Part shown: in pieces, positions 10,450 through 21,633 of the stretch
Position numbering within the stretch: position 1 is the first letter of the stretch
Layout of the letters: the number at the start of each line of letters is the position of its first letter
From: Guadua angustifolia
Lineage: Eukaryota > Streptophyta > Magnoliopsida > Poales > Poaceae
Direction: 5' to 3'
Length of the DNA: 64,000 bases
Assembly (NCBI GenBank): GCA_036346375.1
Contig: CM070503.1
Coordinates: 930,001 to 994,000, forward strand
Made by a program: the position numbers and the translations under genes
The notes under the pieces: generated by a model
Database searches by the model: none
What the model was told of the DNA's origin: nothing
Seen by the model: the letters and a program-made list of their open reading frames with translations, nothing else

Positions 10450-12415
10450 GCTGGAGGAGCCTGGCTACCTCGGCAGCGTATTGACGACACTCGTTTGTGT
10501 CGTGCCCGCCCATCTTGTGATAGGCACACCAACGACCATCTCCTTGATCTCGGTCACCCCTCTTTTCGCCAGGGCCATCGTCGCGGGCACGAGGAGCTTT
10601 TGGCTTGGTGCCCTTCTTGGGCCCCTTTGAGGTACCGCTCCCTTGGGGCGGGGTACCGGCCACGACCAGGACCTTAAAGTCGCGCCCTCCATTAGAGCGG
10701 TCCCTCTGACTTTTGCTCTTTTTCTCAAATGACCCTTTTAGCCTTTTCTCAGGGGAGTCTCCTCCAACCGGCGGGAGGAGTCCCCTTTTGGACAAATCGT
10801 CCTCCTCTCCACGGGCATATTTTTCCACGATTTCAAAGAGTTGTTGGGTCGTTTTGGGGATCCTCCTAGCGCCGGTTTAACTTCATGGGAGGAGCCCTTC
10901 CTTACATGCGTTAATGACAAGGAGTGCAGGGCCCGCCACTTGGCTTGTGACTGGAGAAACGCTTGAGGAAGTCCCGAGATTCATCCTTCTGCTGCTTGAC
11001 CGTGAAAAGTTGATTTGTAAGCATCGGGCGCTTATAACTTCCCTGGAAGTTTGCGTTGAACTCCTCACGTAGCTGAGTCCAAGAGTGGATGGATCCTTTC
11101 TTCTGATTGAAAAACCATGAGCGAGCAGTCCCTGAGAGGAAGAGAGGGAGACAGTTGCACATCTCGGCCTCACCGCCTCCCCCAGCTCGGATAGCCGTGG
11201 TGTAGACTTTCATGAATTGCATGGGATCGGAGTCCCCATCATACGGCGCGAGGTTCGACTGGCGGAACTTGGGCCTGAACGGGGTCCCCGAGATCCCGCG
11301 AGCAAGAGGGTTTCCAGTCCCGGGATTACCTCTGTCCTCCCGCCGGTGAGGGGAAGGCGACCTCGTGCGGTGACGGTGGTGGTAAGAGACTTCAGAACTT
11401 GAAGAGCTGGAGGCTTGGGAGCGGTGGCGCCGGCGCCCACGCTCGGGAGAGCCAGAGGGCGTTTGCCGAAGCATAGCTCGAAGAGTCCGGGAGACCTCGG
11501 GCTCGGCCCCCCTTCCCCCAGGGCGATGGTACTCACGACGACTTGGAGGGGAAGGAGCTCGCGCCGAGCGGATAGAGTGGTGGCTCCTTCCCTCCACTTG
11601 GCTTCGTTGGACTGAGCGGTGATCTCTGGAGCCTCGTGAGTGCTCGGGGGTGATCGCAGCCTGGTTCCCGTGCCCCGGGAGAGGTGCCATTGGGGGAACG
11701 GGCGCCTTCGGCCTTGGATATTCTTCTTCCGTCCTGGGCCATGTTGTGCCATGAGGGTGAAGGCCGACGCCGGCAGGCGGGAGGTGACTTACCATTTCGG
11801 GGTGTAGGCGCATCTGCCCAGGAGGAGGAGCTTGCGGCGGGGGGCCTGGAGCTCCTGCTTGCAGAGACGCGATGCCGATCCCCGGGCTTGGTGGACGCAC
11901 CGGCCAAAACGGTGCCCCGCTCGAGACCACCGTATGGGCCAATGGCGAGGGAAGGCAGGGATTCCCCCCTTCGTAAGCGACGGCCCCCCATGAACCCCCG
12001 GGTCGGTGGTGATTTGGACCGAGGGTGGTGGAGGGAGCGGCGAAAGGTGCAGGGGGATGCCAGGTGGACGATAAGAGGCCATCAGGTAATCCACCGCTTG
12101 CTTCGTGGTTGCTTCCACCATTGCCTTCCACCGAGACAAGTCCCACGCCTCGGGAAGGACTGCAAGCCCCGGGGCTGTCAACCCGGCGGTGATGGCGGCA
12201 TCCTAGGATCGCTGTTCTTGACCCGTAGTCGCCAACGAGAGGGAGGGAGTGGAGCTCTCAGGCTCTGAGACTTGGAGGACGTTACCTGCCCCAGGGTGGA
12301 TGGCTCCGATCTCGGAGGGTTGGGTGCGCTTGGAGACCCATCGAGGAGGGCCATCGACTTGCTCCTTTCGATTCGGGGATTGGGGAGGCTTGAGATGCTT
12401 CTTGGTAGGAGCCAT
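10406..12415 (-). pseudogene. Gypsy gag, frameshifted
   Basis: The likely start is the ATG at 12415 (MAPTKKHLKPPQSP), 43 bases inside the LTR edge. The N-terminal part is Pro/Arg/Ser-rich. The conserved retrotransposon gag domain (PF03732-like) is read from about 11300 to 10940: FRQSNLAPYDGDSDPMQFMK, CLPLFLSGTARSWFFNQ, WTQLREEFNANFQG and ESRDFLKRF. Further on the frame 10828-10406 holds a knuckle-like C-x2-H-x5-H-x4-C segment (CAYHKMGGHDTNEC), probably for RNA binding. At least two frameshifts are needed, one near 12200 and one or more between 10960 and 10830. Gag would form the virus-like particle core. Confidence 0.8.
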
Positions 12416-12436
12416 AGCCTTCGATGTCAACTAGGG

Positions 12437-12455
12437 CTCCCCACGGACGGCGCCA
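12437..12455 (-). promoter_or_regulatory. Primer binding site of the gypsy element
   Basis: Read on the minus strand, TGGCGCCGTCCGTGGGGAG begins two bases after the LTR end. TGGCGCC is the usual start of plant Ty3/gypsy primer sites, complementary to a tRNA 3' end. I do not assign the tRNA. Confidence 0.65.
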
Positions 12456-12457
12456 AA

Positions 12458-13372
12458 TGTCGTATGTATGAAAACAAGACACGAGTGAGAGAGGGAACGC
12501 TGGCCGTCTTACGGGCCACTGTTCGGACGAGACAAAATGAACACAAGGATTTATACAGGTTCGGGCACTTAAGGGAGTGCCCTACTCCTGTCGGCGTGTC
12601 CCCAAGGAGGAGCAGGGGGCTCCTAGCTCAGGCTCCTACGGGACACACCAGTTGTTCGAGTTTTTGTATTCCATATGAGTCTCCTTTATATGCGAGGGCT
12701 ACAGTCGGGTTTTATAGGCACCCAGCCTTGGTTACATGAAAGTACTATTCTAACCCTACTACCATGGCTTAATGCGGAGGCATCTTGGTCATTTCCGGGC
12801 GAGAGCAATGGGTTCCACGTCATCGCCTTGCAGGGGTAAGTTCCTGTCTTGGGGATCCCATAGTAGACCTCTTACGGGGCATGCTCCAGAGAGCACGCCC
12901 ACTGGGCATGAGAAAACCCTCTGCCCGAGGTATGCCCCGGAGGAATGCCCGGGGTATGCCCTGGGGGCATGCCCGAGGGGCCAAGAGGACCCTTTACGGG
13001 GTATGCCCCGGAGGAATGCCCGGGGTATGCCCTGGAGGCATGCCCGAGGGGCCTAGGGGACCTTTACGGGGTATGCCCTGGAGGCATGCCCGAGGGGTCC
13101 AAGAGGACCCTTTACGGGGTATGCACTGGAGGCATGCCCGAGGAGTCTAGGGGACCTTTTACGGGGTATGCCCTGGAGGCATGCCCGAGGTATGCCCTGG
13201 AGGCATGCTCGAGGAGTCTAGGAGGACCCTTCACGGGGTATGCCCTGGAGGCATGCCCGAGGGGCCTAGGAGGACCCTTCACGGAGTATGCCCAGGAGCC
13301 ACCGCGGGGTCCTGCGAGGTATGACGCGGACAAGGCATACCCCTCAAGGAGTTGGTATATTTTCCTCCAACA
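12458..13372 (-). repeat. 5' LTR of the gypsy element (915 bp)
   Basis: The segment has TGT...ACA termini on either strand, borders the primer site on its left and unrelated sequence on its right. TATA-like sequence on the minus strand (CCTATAAAACCC near 12708-12720 and CATATAAAGG near 12683-12692) would place U3 at about 12720-13372 and R/U5 to its left. The outer flank is GACTA (13373-13377), the expected 5-bp target duplication, whose partner lies outside the window. Boundaries rest on termini and context because the second LTR is not visible. Confidence 0.75.
12929..13297. repeat. Minisatellite in the LTR U3, unit about 48 bp with half-units
   Basis: About ten starts of GGTATGCCCTGGAGGCATGCCCGAGG occur in tandem, most followed by a spacer like GGCCTAGGAGGACCCTTTACGG. 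Units with both parts are 46-48 bp; units lacking the spacer are 24 bp. Each unit contains a GGCATGCC palindrome. Translated frames across it (Met-Pro-Gly-Gly-rich) are repeat artefacts. Tandem arrays in U3 can act as enhancer repeats; that is inference. Confidence 0.85.
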
Positions 13373-14933
13373 GACTACTAGGTAACAGATTGAAAGCCAC
13401 TTGAATGATGTGCTATGCGAAAGGAGCAAAGTGATAATAAAAAAAGATGTTGTATAGTTTCATCATTGTTAAAAAACAATATTTTTTTTACCATTGTTCC
13501 AATTTCTTCCGCTGAGGCTGTCCTTTATCAATATCTTATCTCCACGGATAACTTCTCTACGCTTTTGCACGTATCCTACAAAGCTGATTCTCTTAATTGC
13601 ACTCCTACCGACGATGGACGCGCTCGAGCGTTCGAGATACGACTGTCTGCCCAGGACATATGCACATATATAAAAGGGCACCTTGACTATATATCCACGG
13701 TGATGACATCAGTGCAATTGCAATATTAGAGTAGTTGTAATCACTCTGCTCGCTAGGTGCTGTCACAGCTCACAATCAAGTGAAATCGAGATGTCGAAAG
13801 CAAATTTGTTTTTTTTTAAAAATAAAAATGTACTTTGTATCCTTTTTTATTCTTAAGAAGAAAAATCTAGAAATATCCATATAACATTCTAAACTTTGCT
13901 CAGAGTTTCGTCTGAACCCAAACTATAAAACCAGATATTTAACCCCTAAACTTTACAATCCGGTTAAATAACATATTGATATGATTTTTCACAGTGATAT
14001 TACCTGCGTAGTATGATCCGTGGACCGTTCTACCACGTAGAATGATCTATGGGGACCAACAACTATAGAAGTATGGCTAGAAGCTCGATGGTAGAGAAGT
14101 TCGTATGAGTCTCACTTGTCATTAACCTAGTTTGCCTAACGTATCATACTACATAACACTTACTTCGCTGTGCTGACAATACCATCGGTGCTAGATGGAC
14201 TTTCGACAAAGATGCTATATATGCGGACTTAGTTCCAAAAATCTTGGTACGTATCAGCGATGCAGCTTCCGTGCCCACTTCAGAATTTTGAACCAGGCTA
14301 CTCTACTGATATCACTAATCTTCTCTTGACATAAATTCTACTGAAGACAAAAATAAAATATCTGATGTATGAACATGACAAAAAATATCTCAAAAATGGC
14401 AAAATATAAAGCGTACGAATTTGATGCTGTCAGCCTTCTGTGCCATGTCGCTAAATTAAGGTGCATGAGATTTGATGACGTGGCAAGAACATTCTTGTTG
14501 TTATCTGGCTTAATTAGTGGTACAGGGTTGTTTTTATGTACTACGTATGGAATAATTGATGATTTACCTTTATTTATTTGTACCATCAATCATTTGTCTC
14601 ATGGTGTCTCGTTGATATACGGGCTCTGAGGCCTTATGTCAATGACATAAACGGGGCAAATGATCAATTGCACCAACTAAAATGGTGCAAATGATCAATT
14701 TTCCCTCTGCTTATATATTGTAGTTGACAGCACCAAATGACAGAGATCAAGTTCATAAAGGATGAAATAAAAAGGGATAGACGTTCCCTACCAAACTAAC
14801 AACTAGTTCAATTCCCTCGCAGGGGCAGACGAACCTTGGCCCAAGGAAGCATGTCGATCTATCAAGCAGTGCTCCGAATCATGTTATGAGAGAGAGAGAG
14901 AATTCAATTCAATGTGCTGTGACGTCGCTTTGT
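13373..14933. other. Unique AT-rich flank, no gene seen
   Basis: Between the gypsy LTR and the start of the 19-kb duplication I find only short ORFs without recognisable domains (for example 13415-13729 and 14369-14629). Near 14650-14705 a short direct repeat of GCAAATGATCAATT occurs. An (AG)n tract lies at 14888-14900, just before the duplication breakpoint. Confidence 0.5.
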
Positions 14934-16129
14934 GCTAAACATTTTTTATGCCCAACTGCAGATACATCACACTTCGTCTGTTTTTGTGGTACCTCAATTT
15001 ACCATATGTGAACTGCAAGTGGCCTTCCAAGCTGCACTATGTTCTCAACTAACCCCTATAATTTACTAATTCCATTAACTTGCCTGTGAAGCGTGAAGAC
15101 ATGCTTATCTAGAGTACATATATATTAACTGTAATAGAGTGAGAACTCCAGTGAATCTTCAGACAGATGAGCGTACCATAGTTAGCCCATTTCACACATG
15201 CAGCAGCAAGGTGAGACTTCAGTACTCGTTATGGTTTCGACTCGAGGCAGTTGAGGTAGCTAGGATGTTGGATCATCAGATCAGACACAGATATTCGGGG
15301 CATATTATTCTGTATGTGCTGGTAGTGCACATGAACTGATCGAACAGAACAGCTCCTGATGATGGTGGAATTGCTGTCCTGTGGTCCCTTAGCGCAATGA
15401 AGAGAAGCTTCCTTCCTTGCCAGCCCCGGCAGCGCAACACACAACGGAGCCAGGGAAGGCACAGGAGCATTGCATGAGATAAATCTAAAAAGGATGTCCT
15501 CATTTGCAAGACTTGGAAGAAAGAAACACACTATACACTTAGCAAGCAAGCTTAATCCCTTGTCCTTTTTCATTTCTGTAGGCCAGGGAGTGAGTGACAC
15601 ACATGAGCACAGAGGTTACTGCAGACAACTTAAATTGACCCAGAAAGATTGGGTAGTATAACTATCTTGGCGGTGTATGTGTGTATCTGTCCTTGATCCA
15701 TTCGGTTATTTTTAGAGCAGTAAGCGTCGTAATCACCAACGGATGTTCCCTTCCGTCCAGGCTCGGGGTATATATCCATTCGGACCAATCTTGCATTCAT
15801 TCATTGTTTCTGCCTGATGAAAAATAATGGATGTTTTCCTCTTAGAACTGGGCGCATGCTCTACATTTTATTATTTCTAATGCACATGTGCATTATCCTA
15901 AATTTAATATGTATGTATAAAATCCTATGACAGATAGATACAGTTTTCGGTCTAAACCAGCCCAAGGCAAGGAAGGGTATCATTCCTCCCTGCACGTCGA
16001 TGCAAGGAACCAGGGACTGGAGCACAATCATCATCATTAAAAAAAAAGAAATAAACTAGGGAGTAAAAGCAAGTGGAGCTTTTTTTTTTCTACCGGGAAA
16101 ACTGAAAAAAGAAAACACCAGGAAAGAAG

Positions 16130-16293
16130 AAGAATGGGAGAAAAAGACTCGACCCGATCCAGCGAACAACCACTCCCCTCCCTCCCCGGCCACCGCCTCC
16201 GCCTCTTTCTCTTCTCCTCCTCCACCGCCCCAGCTCGTCACATGGATTTCGACGTCTCCATTGCCACTGCTGAGTCCTGTCCTCTACCCTCAG
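16130..16293 (+). other. Probable 5' untranslated exon of RMR, copy 1
   Basis: A CT-rich leader (CCGCCTCCGCCTCTTTCTC) ends at CCTCAG/GTCCGC, a plausible donor. A pyrimidine-led acceptor TCGTTGCAG ends at 17228, giving a second leader exon 17229-17413 before the coding start. The exon limits are inferred; the 5' end is not defined. The equivalent in copy 2 is about 35175-35342. Confidence 0.45.
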
Positions 16294-17413
16294 GTCCGCA
16301 TTCGCACCGATTCCCCTTTCACTGTCTATTTTGCATCGCTAGATGTTTTTCCACTCAAATTCCACCAAAGATTCGGCATTTCCTCGTCAATTTCATGCTC
16401 TTTTTGTCTGTCTCTTGTGCTCTGCTCGCCACGTTGATTAGACGCTCCTTCCGTCATTCAAGCTATGCTGATGATTGACGGCGACTACTGCCACAGAGAG
16501 TCGGCGATTAGATGCGCTTACTTGTCCTGTTCATCTCCAGGCTCGGTTGCGACATGCCTTCAGTGGTTTGGGAGATTTTCCTTACTGTTTTGTTACTAGT
16601 TAGGTCTCCGGTGGTGTTTAGCTAAGTTGCTGCCTTTTAGCCGAATTACTCGATCGTAGTGTTAATTATTTAGATGCCGGCCTGAAAAGATCCAGCTTTT
16701 ATCTTCGGGATTGTTATCTCTTGGATACTGACTTCAAAAGACTAATCTTTTAGCGCTGTGGTTCTTATCTCTGAGCCACGGACCGGTCGCTCACTGCGTA
16801 ATAGCTTTTGGAGATTGTGGGAGATTTGGAGTTCAACTCATAATTATATAGGAAGGGCCATTTAGTGAACTTATTCTTGAATTCTTTGTTAAGTAGTAGT
16901 ACAAGGTTGGGGAAGATACTCCCTGGGTCTTATTTTTGGAGAATTATTGACTGCTGACTTGCCATCTTAAGCTCTTTTTTTTCAAAAAAAAATGAAACGT
17001 TTTCTAAAATACAAATATTGATCTTATTATGGTAAACAAATTGTAATAGAAGAACGTTTAGCGGTTTTAATTTCTATTTGCTACCTTGCTCGTTATGTAC
17101 TTTTTTGGAGTCCATAGAGGTGTAAAGACTATATTTCTCCAGCTTCTGTGCAAAAATCCTGCTCTTTTTGGCTAAATTCTAGGTATAAAATGGCTAAAGA
17201 ATCTCGACATTGTTGGTTTTCGTTGCAGGATTCTTAGCTGATTGGTGCTTTGGAGCTGCAGGTCTGTAGCACATTGTGGCCGTTAGCTGCTCTCGGAGAC
17301 GTGGGCTTGGAGTTTTGAAGTGTTGAGCTGGTTTTTGTCTGCCCGTACACCGTAGTTGTAATAACTTGTAAACACAAGCTGGGTTTTATTGAAGAGCTGT
17401 GGAGATTGATAAG

Positions 17414-20057
17414 ATGAAGAGGATAAGAGGAGCAATGTTATTTCCTCTATGTCTCTGTACGATGGTTTGCCTCATGGCTCAGCTAGGAGCTGCCAGTGTA
17501 GTGTTAATGGGGAATAATCTGGCCTTGTCGTTCGACGATATTGAGGCAGGCTTTTGTAAGTTCTGGAGATCTCATTATTGTTTGTCTTTTTGTCACATTA
17601 GAGTACCAACTTCTACTATCCAGATGTCACTGCATGTGAAATTTACTTTTGTTTGCATGCCTTCTCTACCAGTTTCCCATGGCCAGTGTAGCTGTTTATG
17701 TTGGGTTCAACTTCTTAGCTGCAGTATTGATTTATGGTGACATGCAAATATGTTGCGCTACTTGAACTTCCTATTATGTTCTTGTGGCTGTTTTTCTATT
17801 AGCGCTCTGAGTAATATTAAGCTTGGTCTCCTTCGTTGATTGTGTCATGCTGCATTTGCGTTTTAAGGTGGTTCTGTTCTGCTTTTCACCGCCGTGGAGT
17901 CTATATTGTTTTTTCTGAAGGATTCATTGTGCCATTTCAATTGGTTGGCAGCCTCGGGAGTGAAAGGGTCAGGTGTTAATGGCGTAATTTATACTGCTGA
18001 ACCTTTGAACGCCTGCACTCCGTTAACAAACAAAGCGCTCAAGGGCCCACCATCTCCATTCGCATTGATTATAAGAGGTGGTTGCACATTTGATGAGAAA
18101 GTAAAAATGTGCAGGATGCTGGATTCAAAGCTGCAATAGTATATGACAATGAAAATGGCGGTGTTCTGGTTTCAAGTAATGTCCCTTATCACTCCCACTG
18201 ATTTTTGCTTTGCATTTTATTAATGTCACTTTCACAGCTGCATCATACACTTTATTTATAGCATGGCCAACTCAAATAGATAGTTTTTTTTGGGGGTTAC
18301 TTCTTCCACCCTTTTTGGCACCTTTCAATGTTTTAGGACCTGTAGATGGCCATGCATCAAGCAGAAATGTGAAAGGCTGACAGGCACAAGAAAATGCTTT
18401 TGGATCTGTTTTCCAAAATGGACGAAGCACAAATACCTATGCAAATCGTGCCCAAATAAATAAAAAATTGAAATAAACTGTATTGCTTGATTCAATTTTA
18501 AGAACCATACCACTGTAATTTTTTCCACTATTTAATATTAACATTGTTTGGAACGTATATTTTTCTGCACTAACTGACTAGGAGGTGTAACAGTGGCTGG
18601 AAGCTCAAGTGGTATTCACGTATATGCTGTGTTCATCTCAAAGGCCTCAGGGAAGGTGTTGAACAAATTTTCCAGCCGTACTGATGTAGAGGTGTGGATA
18701 CTACCCACATTTGAGAACTCAGCCTGGTCGATCACGTCAATTTCATTCATATTGTTGCTTGCGATGTCTGCTGTTCTAGCTACTTGTTTCTTTGTGAGAA
18801 GGCATCAAATAAGGAGGGACCAGCCTAGAATTCCAGAAGTCCGAGAATTCCGTGGAATGAGCACTCAATTAGTTAAGGCAATGCCAAGTCTTATTTTCAC
18901 AAAGGTGCAAGAGGACAACTGCACATCGTCAATGTGCGCCATTTGCTTGGAAGACTATAATGTTGGAGAAAAGCTGAGAGTGCTGCCTTGCCGTCACAGT
19001 ATGTTTCACAAACTTTATAACACCACAACTTGGTCTTTTATAACACAATAGTAACTTGACTGTTTGAGACCTTGCCATGTCCAATGGATTTTAGGCAAAA
19101 CTAGGCATGGCTATCTGCTATGCTCTACTTTTCAATCTTTGATTTGGAATTGAAAAAAAATTGTGTAAGGTTTTCTAATCAGTTAGTACATGTAATAAAA
19201 TTACTAAACCATTCTCTGCATTTTTTTTCTTGTTTTTGAATGTGTAGGCCCTGTATAGTTTTGCTTAGATTTCACACATGATTTGGTAAGCTCTTTCTTG
19301 TACTAGCCATTTCCTGATCCTTAACAACATAGAAAACTGGTACTGTCAATTGTCTCCTCTCTAGATTTTCTGTTGTCAAAATCATTAAATTGAGTTATTC
19401 AAGATTTTCTCAGTATTGCAAAGGAAAAAAAGGAGTAATGAATCAATTGGACAGCTCTCCTTATATACAATCCGTTGTCCGAAGAGAAATGCATTGAATA
19501 AATTGTACCCTTGTATACAATCAGGATGAATCAGCTATCTGAAAAATGTTATTTCTAAGGCGGTAACATAATATTTGTGTGAATTGCCTTGCAGGGTTCC
19601 ATGCGGCTTGTGTGGACCAGTGGCTCACGTCTTGGAGAACATTCTGTCCGGTATGCAAGGACTGGAATATCAGACCCTCCTGCGTCCGAGATTACCCCAT
19701 TGCTCTCTTCTGCAGTGCGCTTACCTTCACAGCCATCTTCGTTCCGGTCGAGTGTGGCAGCACTCTGTTTCTGGTACTCCCCACTCTCCTAACCCCCTAA
19801 CGTCTTCTTACACAAACTCACCTGCCATGAGCAGTTGCAATGCAGACCTTGCAAATATGTCTTCTCCCCACCCTCGAACCTCGCACCTTGCCTCTACACA
19901 CGCTTTGGTTGGCAGCCACCTGTCTCCACCAATCAGTATAAGTTACGCATCATCCCATATGTCCCGTTCTGGCTATGCATCACCTGTTGGGAATGAATCG
20001 CTCAAACCCTTCTCACTTTGGAAATCACTCACTGATTTCTGCTCTTTCTCTTGTTAG
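17414..20057 (+). CDS. RMR-type vacuolar sorting receptor (PA-TM-RING-H2), copy 1, with frame lesions
   Basis: Coding exons 17414-17555, 17952-18175, 18582-18998 and from 19595. The start ATG (MKRIRGAMLFPL) opens a hydrophobic signal peptide; the annotated upstream GTG is not needed. Exons 1-3 encode the protease-associated luminal domain (VVLMGNNLALSFDDIEAG, PFALIIRGGCTFDEKV, GIHVYAVFISKASG), which in RMR proteins binds C-terminal vacuolar sorting signals. A single membrane span follows (about 18729-18791), then basic RRHQIRR and a complete RING-H2: CAICLEDY, LPCRH, FHAACVDQW, FCPVC. RMRs carry storage proteins to protein storage vacuoles. Lesions: the A-run at 18102-18106 is one A short, an apparent 11-nt loss follows CPVC near 19660, and a second deletion with frame change lies near 19760; the usual long Ser-rich tail is cut to end at CSFSC. 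All are also in copy 2. Confidence 0.8.
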
Positions 20058-20369
20058 GTCTCTCTCACACAGAAACACATGTACACAAGAGGAACCAAAT
20101 GGACTCACTCCAAATGACTTAATGTAGACACTGAATCACTCAGCTCCTCTCTCTCAAGGTGTTTCACACACACACACAAACTCACGCACACATGGAACAA
20201 GGAAGAAGACGCACTATATTTTGGCGACGTGCTGTCTCACACAGCCAACGTCCTTTTCTTCTTTCCTCTATTGCCTTCTTTCTTAAAACTAATTACAGTG
20301 CTTTAAATAAAACCAGCACCGGCAACAAGTTTGAGACCGGCTGCTGCATCATCCGCCCCTACAACTTTA
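20058..20369. other. Interval between RMR and the Harbinger remnant
   Basis: This probably contains the RMR 3' untranslated region. It includes a short (CA)n tract at about 20167-20180. I see no coding sequence. Confidence 0.4.
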
Positions 20370-20716
20370 GAATGAGTCGTTATCTATTGCATGCTATAGA
20401 AGCCTATGGTGATTATTTTGTTCAAGAAAGGAATTGTGCTGGAATTATCGGGTTATCTTCTTTACAGAAGGTAATTGCATAATTCCGAATGATAGCTTAT
20501 GGAGTACCAGTAGATGCTATTGATGATTGTCTACGGATTGCAGAAAGTACTACCATAGAAAGTCTTAAAAGGTTTGTGCGAGCTATTATTGTCCTCTTTG
20601 GAGATGAGTACTTGAGATCTCCAAATGAGAATGATACTGCTAGATTCTCGGCAATCGGTGAGGAAAGATGTTTTCCTAGAATGCTAGAAAGCATAGATTG
20701 CATGCTCTCATTTACT
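20370..20716 (+). pseudogene. PIF/Harbinger transposase fragment, copy 1
   Basis: Two pieces in the same frame, separated by a TAA near 20480, read MSRYLLHAIEAYGDYF, GIIGLSSLQKVIA, FRMIAYGVPVDAIDDCLRI, IESLKRFVRAIIVLFGDEYL and MLESIDCM. This matches the N-terminal part of plant HARBI1-like/PIF-Harbinger nucleases (DDE_4 family), ending at the D of the SIDCM motif, which is the first catalytic Asp region. The rest of the catalytic domain is missing, so this is a dead fragment. The equivalent in copy 2 is 39427-39774. Confidence 0.7.
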
Positions 20717-20918
20717 TGCAGCAGTCACCTGAGCAATTACAAACACAAGACCATCATTTGATTTCATGAAACGGGGGAGCCGACGGTGGGAGGGAGGCAG
20801 CGGTGCCAGGGACGGGAGAGGAAGGAAGGAAGGAAGCGAGGCATCAGCAGCAGCGCGACGACTGATTGATCGAGTGCGAGGGAGGCAGGCCGTGAGCCCC
20901 GGGGTTCCATGATTTCAA

Positions 20919-21198
20919 TATTGAGTTGCATGCACCAGCCAGTTCACCCAAAAGCTTAAGCTGATGAGGAAAGGTGGGCAATTCACTTATACTTCAACAC
21001 TCCCCCTCACGTGCTGGTTCCCTCAGACCTAGGACGTGGAATAGAAGTGGACTGCAATTATTTTTTTTAATTGTGTCAACCGGGTCTTGAACTCGAGACC
21101 TCTTGGCTCTGATACCATATTGAGTTGCATGCACCAGCCAGTTCACCCAAATGCTTAAGCTGATGAGGAAAGGTGGGCAATTCACTTATACTTCAACA
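20919..21198 (-). mobile_element. SMART/TRIM miniature LTR retrotransposon, copy 1 (280 bp)
   Basis: Two 78-81-bp direct repeats (20919-20999 and 21118-21198) flank a ~118-bp interior. On the minus strand the right-hand repeat is followed at once by TGGTATCAGAGCCAAGAGG, an initiator-Met primer site. The target duplication TTCAA lies at 20914-20918 and 21199-21203. Size, LTR length and wording (GAAGTATAAGTGAATTGCCC) match the grass SMART family. It has no coding capacity and depends on other elements. One LTR end reads TA rather than CA. Confidence 0.88.
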
Positions 21199-21409
21199 TT
21201 CAAGATTCGTCAAGGACCTAGAAGATGTTTCAATTTGGTGGAGATCGGACGGCTAATATGGGTTGGAGGGTAGATCGCACGGCTATAACCCTTCAGATGA
21301 TGTGGCCGTGCTATTTTTCAAGGAATCCCAGCGGGATTCATGTGTACACGCACACTAGGTAGAGCCGTGTGCACGCTACACCGCTTCAGAATTTTGATAG
21401 AGTGCTTAA

Positions 21410-21630
21410 GGGTGTGTTTGGTAGAGCTCCAGCTCCACCAGATCCTCTGGTGGTGCTGAGTATTTCTAGCTCTACCAGATCCATGGGGTTGGAGCTGTGA
21501 GTATATTAAAAGTGTTTATATAGATCATCTTGTTTACATTTTAAACCAAAAATATAAACTTAATTCACTTTATTTTAGCCTATAAGTTTGATTTCGTGAA
21601 GTTAGGATATAGAGTTGTACAAACAGGTCC
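21410..21630. mobile_element. Tourist-like MITE, copy 1 (221 bp)
   Basis: The element starts GGGTGTGTTTGGTAGAGCTC and ends TTGTACAAACAGGTCC, imperfect inverted repeats. TAA at 21407-21409 and at 21631-21633 is the 3-bp target duplication of PIF/Harbinger-derived Tourist MITEs. In copy 2 the right end is better preserved (GAGCTGTACCAAACAGGTCC). Confidence 0.7.
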
Positions 21631-21633
21631 TAA

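Larger units (their letters stand above)
1..13372 (-). mobile_element. Ty3/gypsy LTR retrotransposon, Tat lineage, 3' end outside window, interrupted at 38-2581
   Basis: Reading on the minus strand from 13372 leftward the order is 5' LTR, primer-site-like sequence, gag, zinc-knuckle-like region, aspartic protease, RT fused to integrase, integrase C-terminus, then a long region with an oppositely oriented gene. Protease before RT before integrase identifies Ty3/gypsy; the protease wording (IDGGSSADIL) and an extra ORF between pol and the 3' LTR are typical of the Tat lineage (Grande, Cinful, RIRE2 relatives). No second LTR is found. The sequence at 1-37 continues directly into 2590 once the 38-2581 insertion and one copy of its duplicated target are removed, so the 3' LTR should lie left of base 1. 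Coding capacity is destroyed by frameshifts, a stop and a large in-frame deletion. The autonomous-element status is therefore defective. Confidence 0.85.

Noticed and set aside
12929..13297. Regular repeats resembling a CRISPR array
   Set aside because: Units are directly tandem with related spacers, sit in an LTR of a plant genome, and there are no cas genes.
12785..13429. ORFs rich in Met-Pro-Gly-Gly across 12785-13429 (both strands)
   Set aside because: They are translations of the LTR minisatellite.
15139..15339. 66-codon ORF identical in both 19-kb copies (also 34188-34388)
   Set aside because: Identity reflects the duplication, not conservation; no domain or gene structure supports it.
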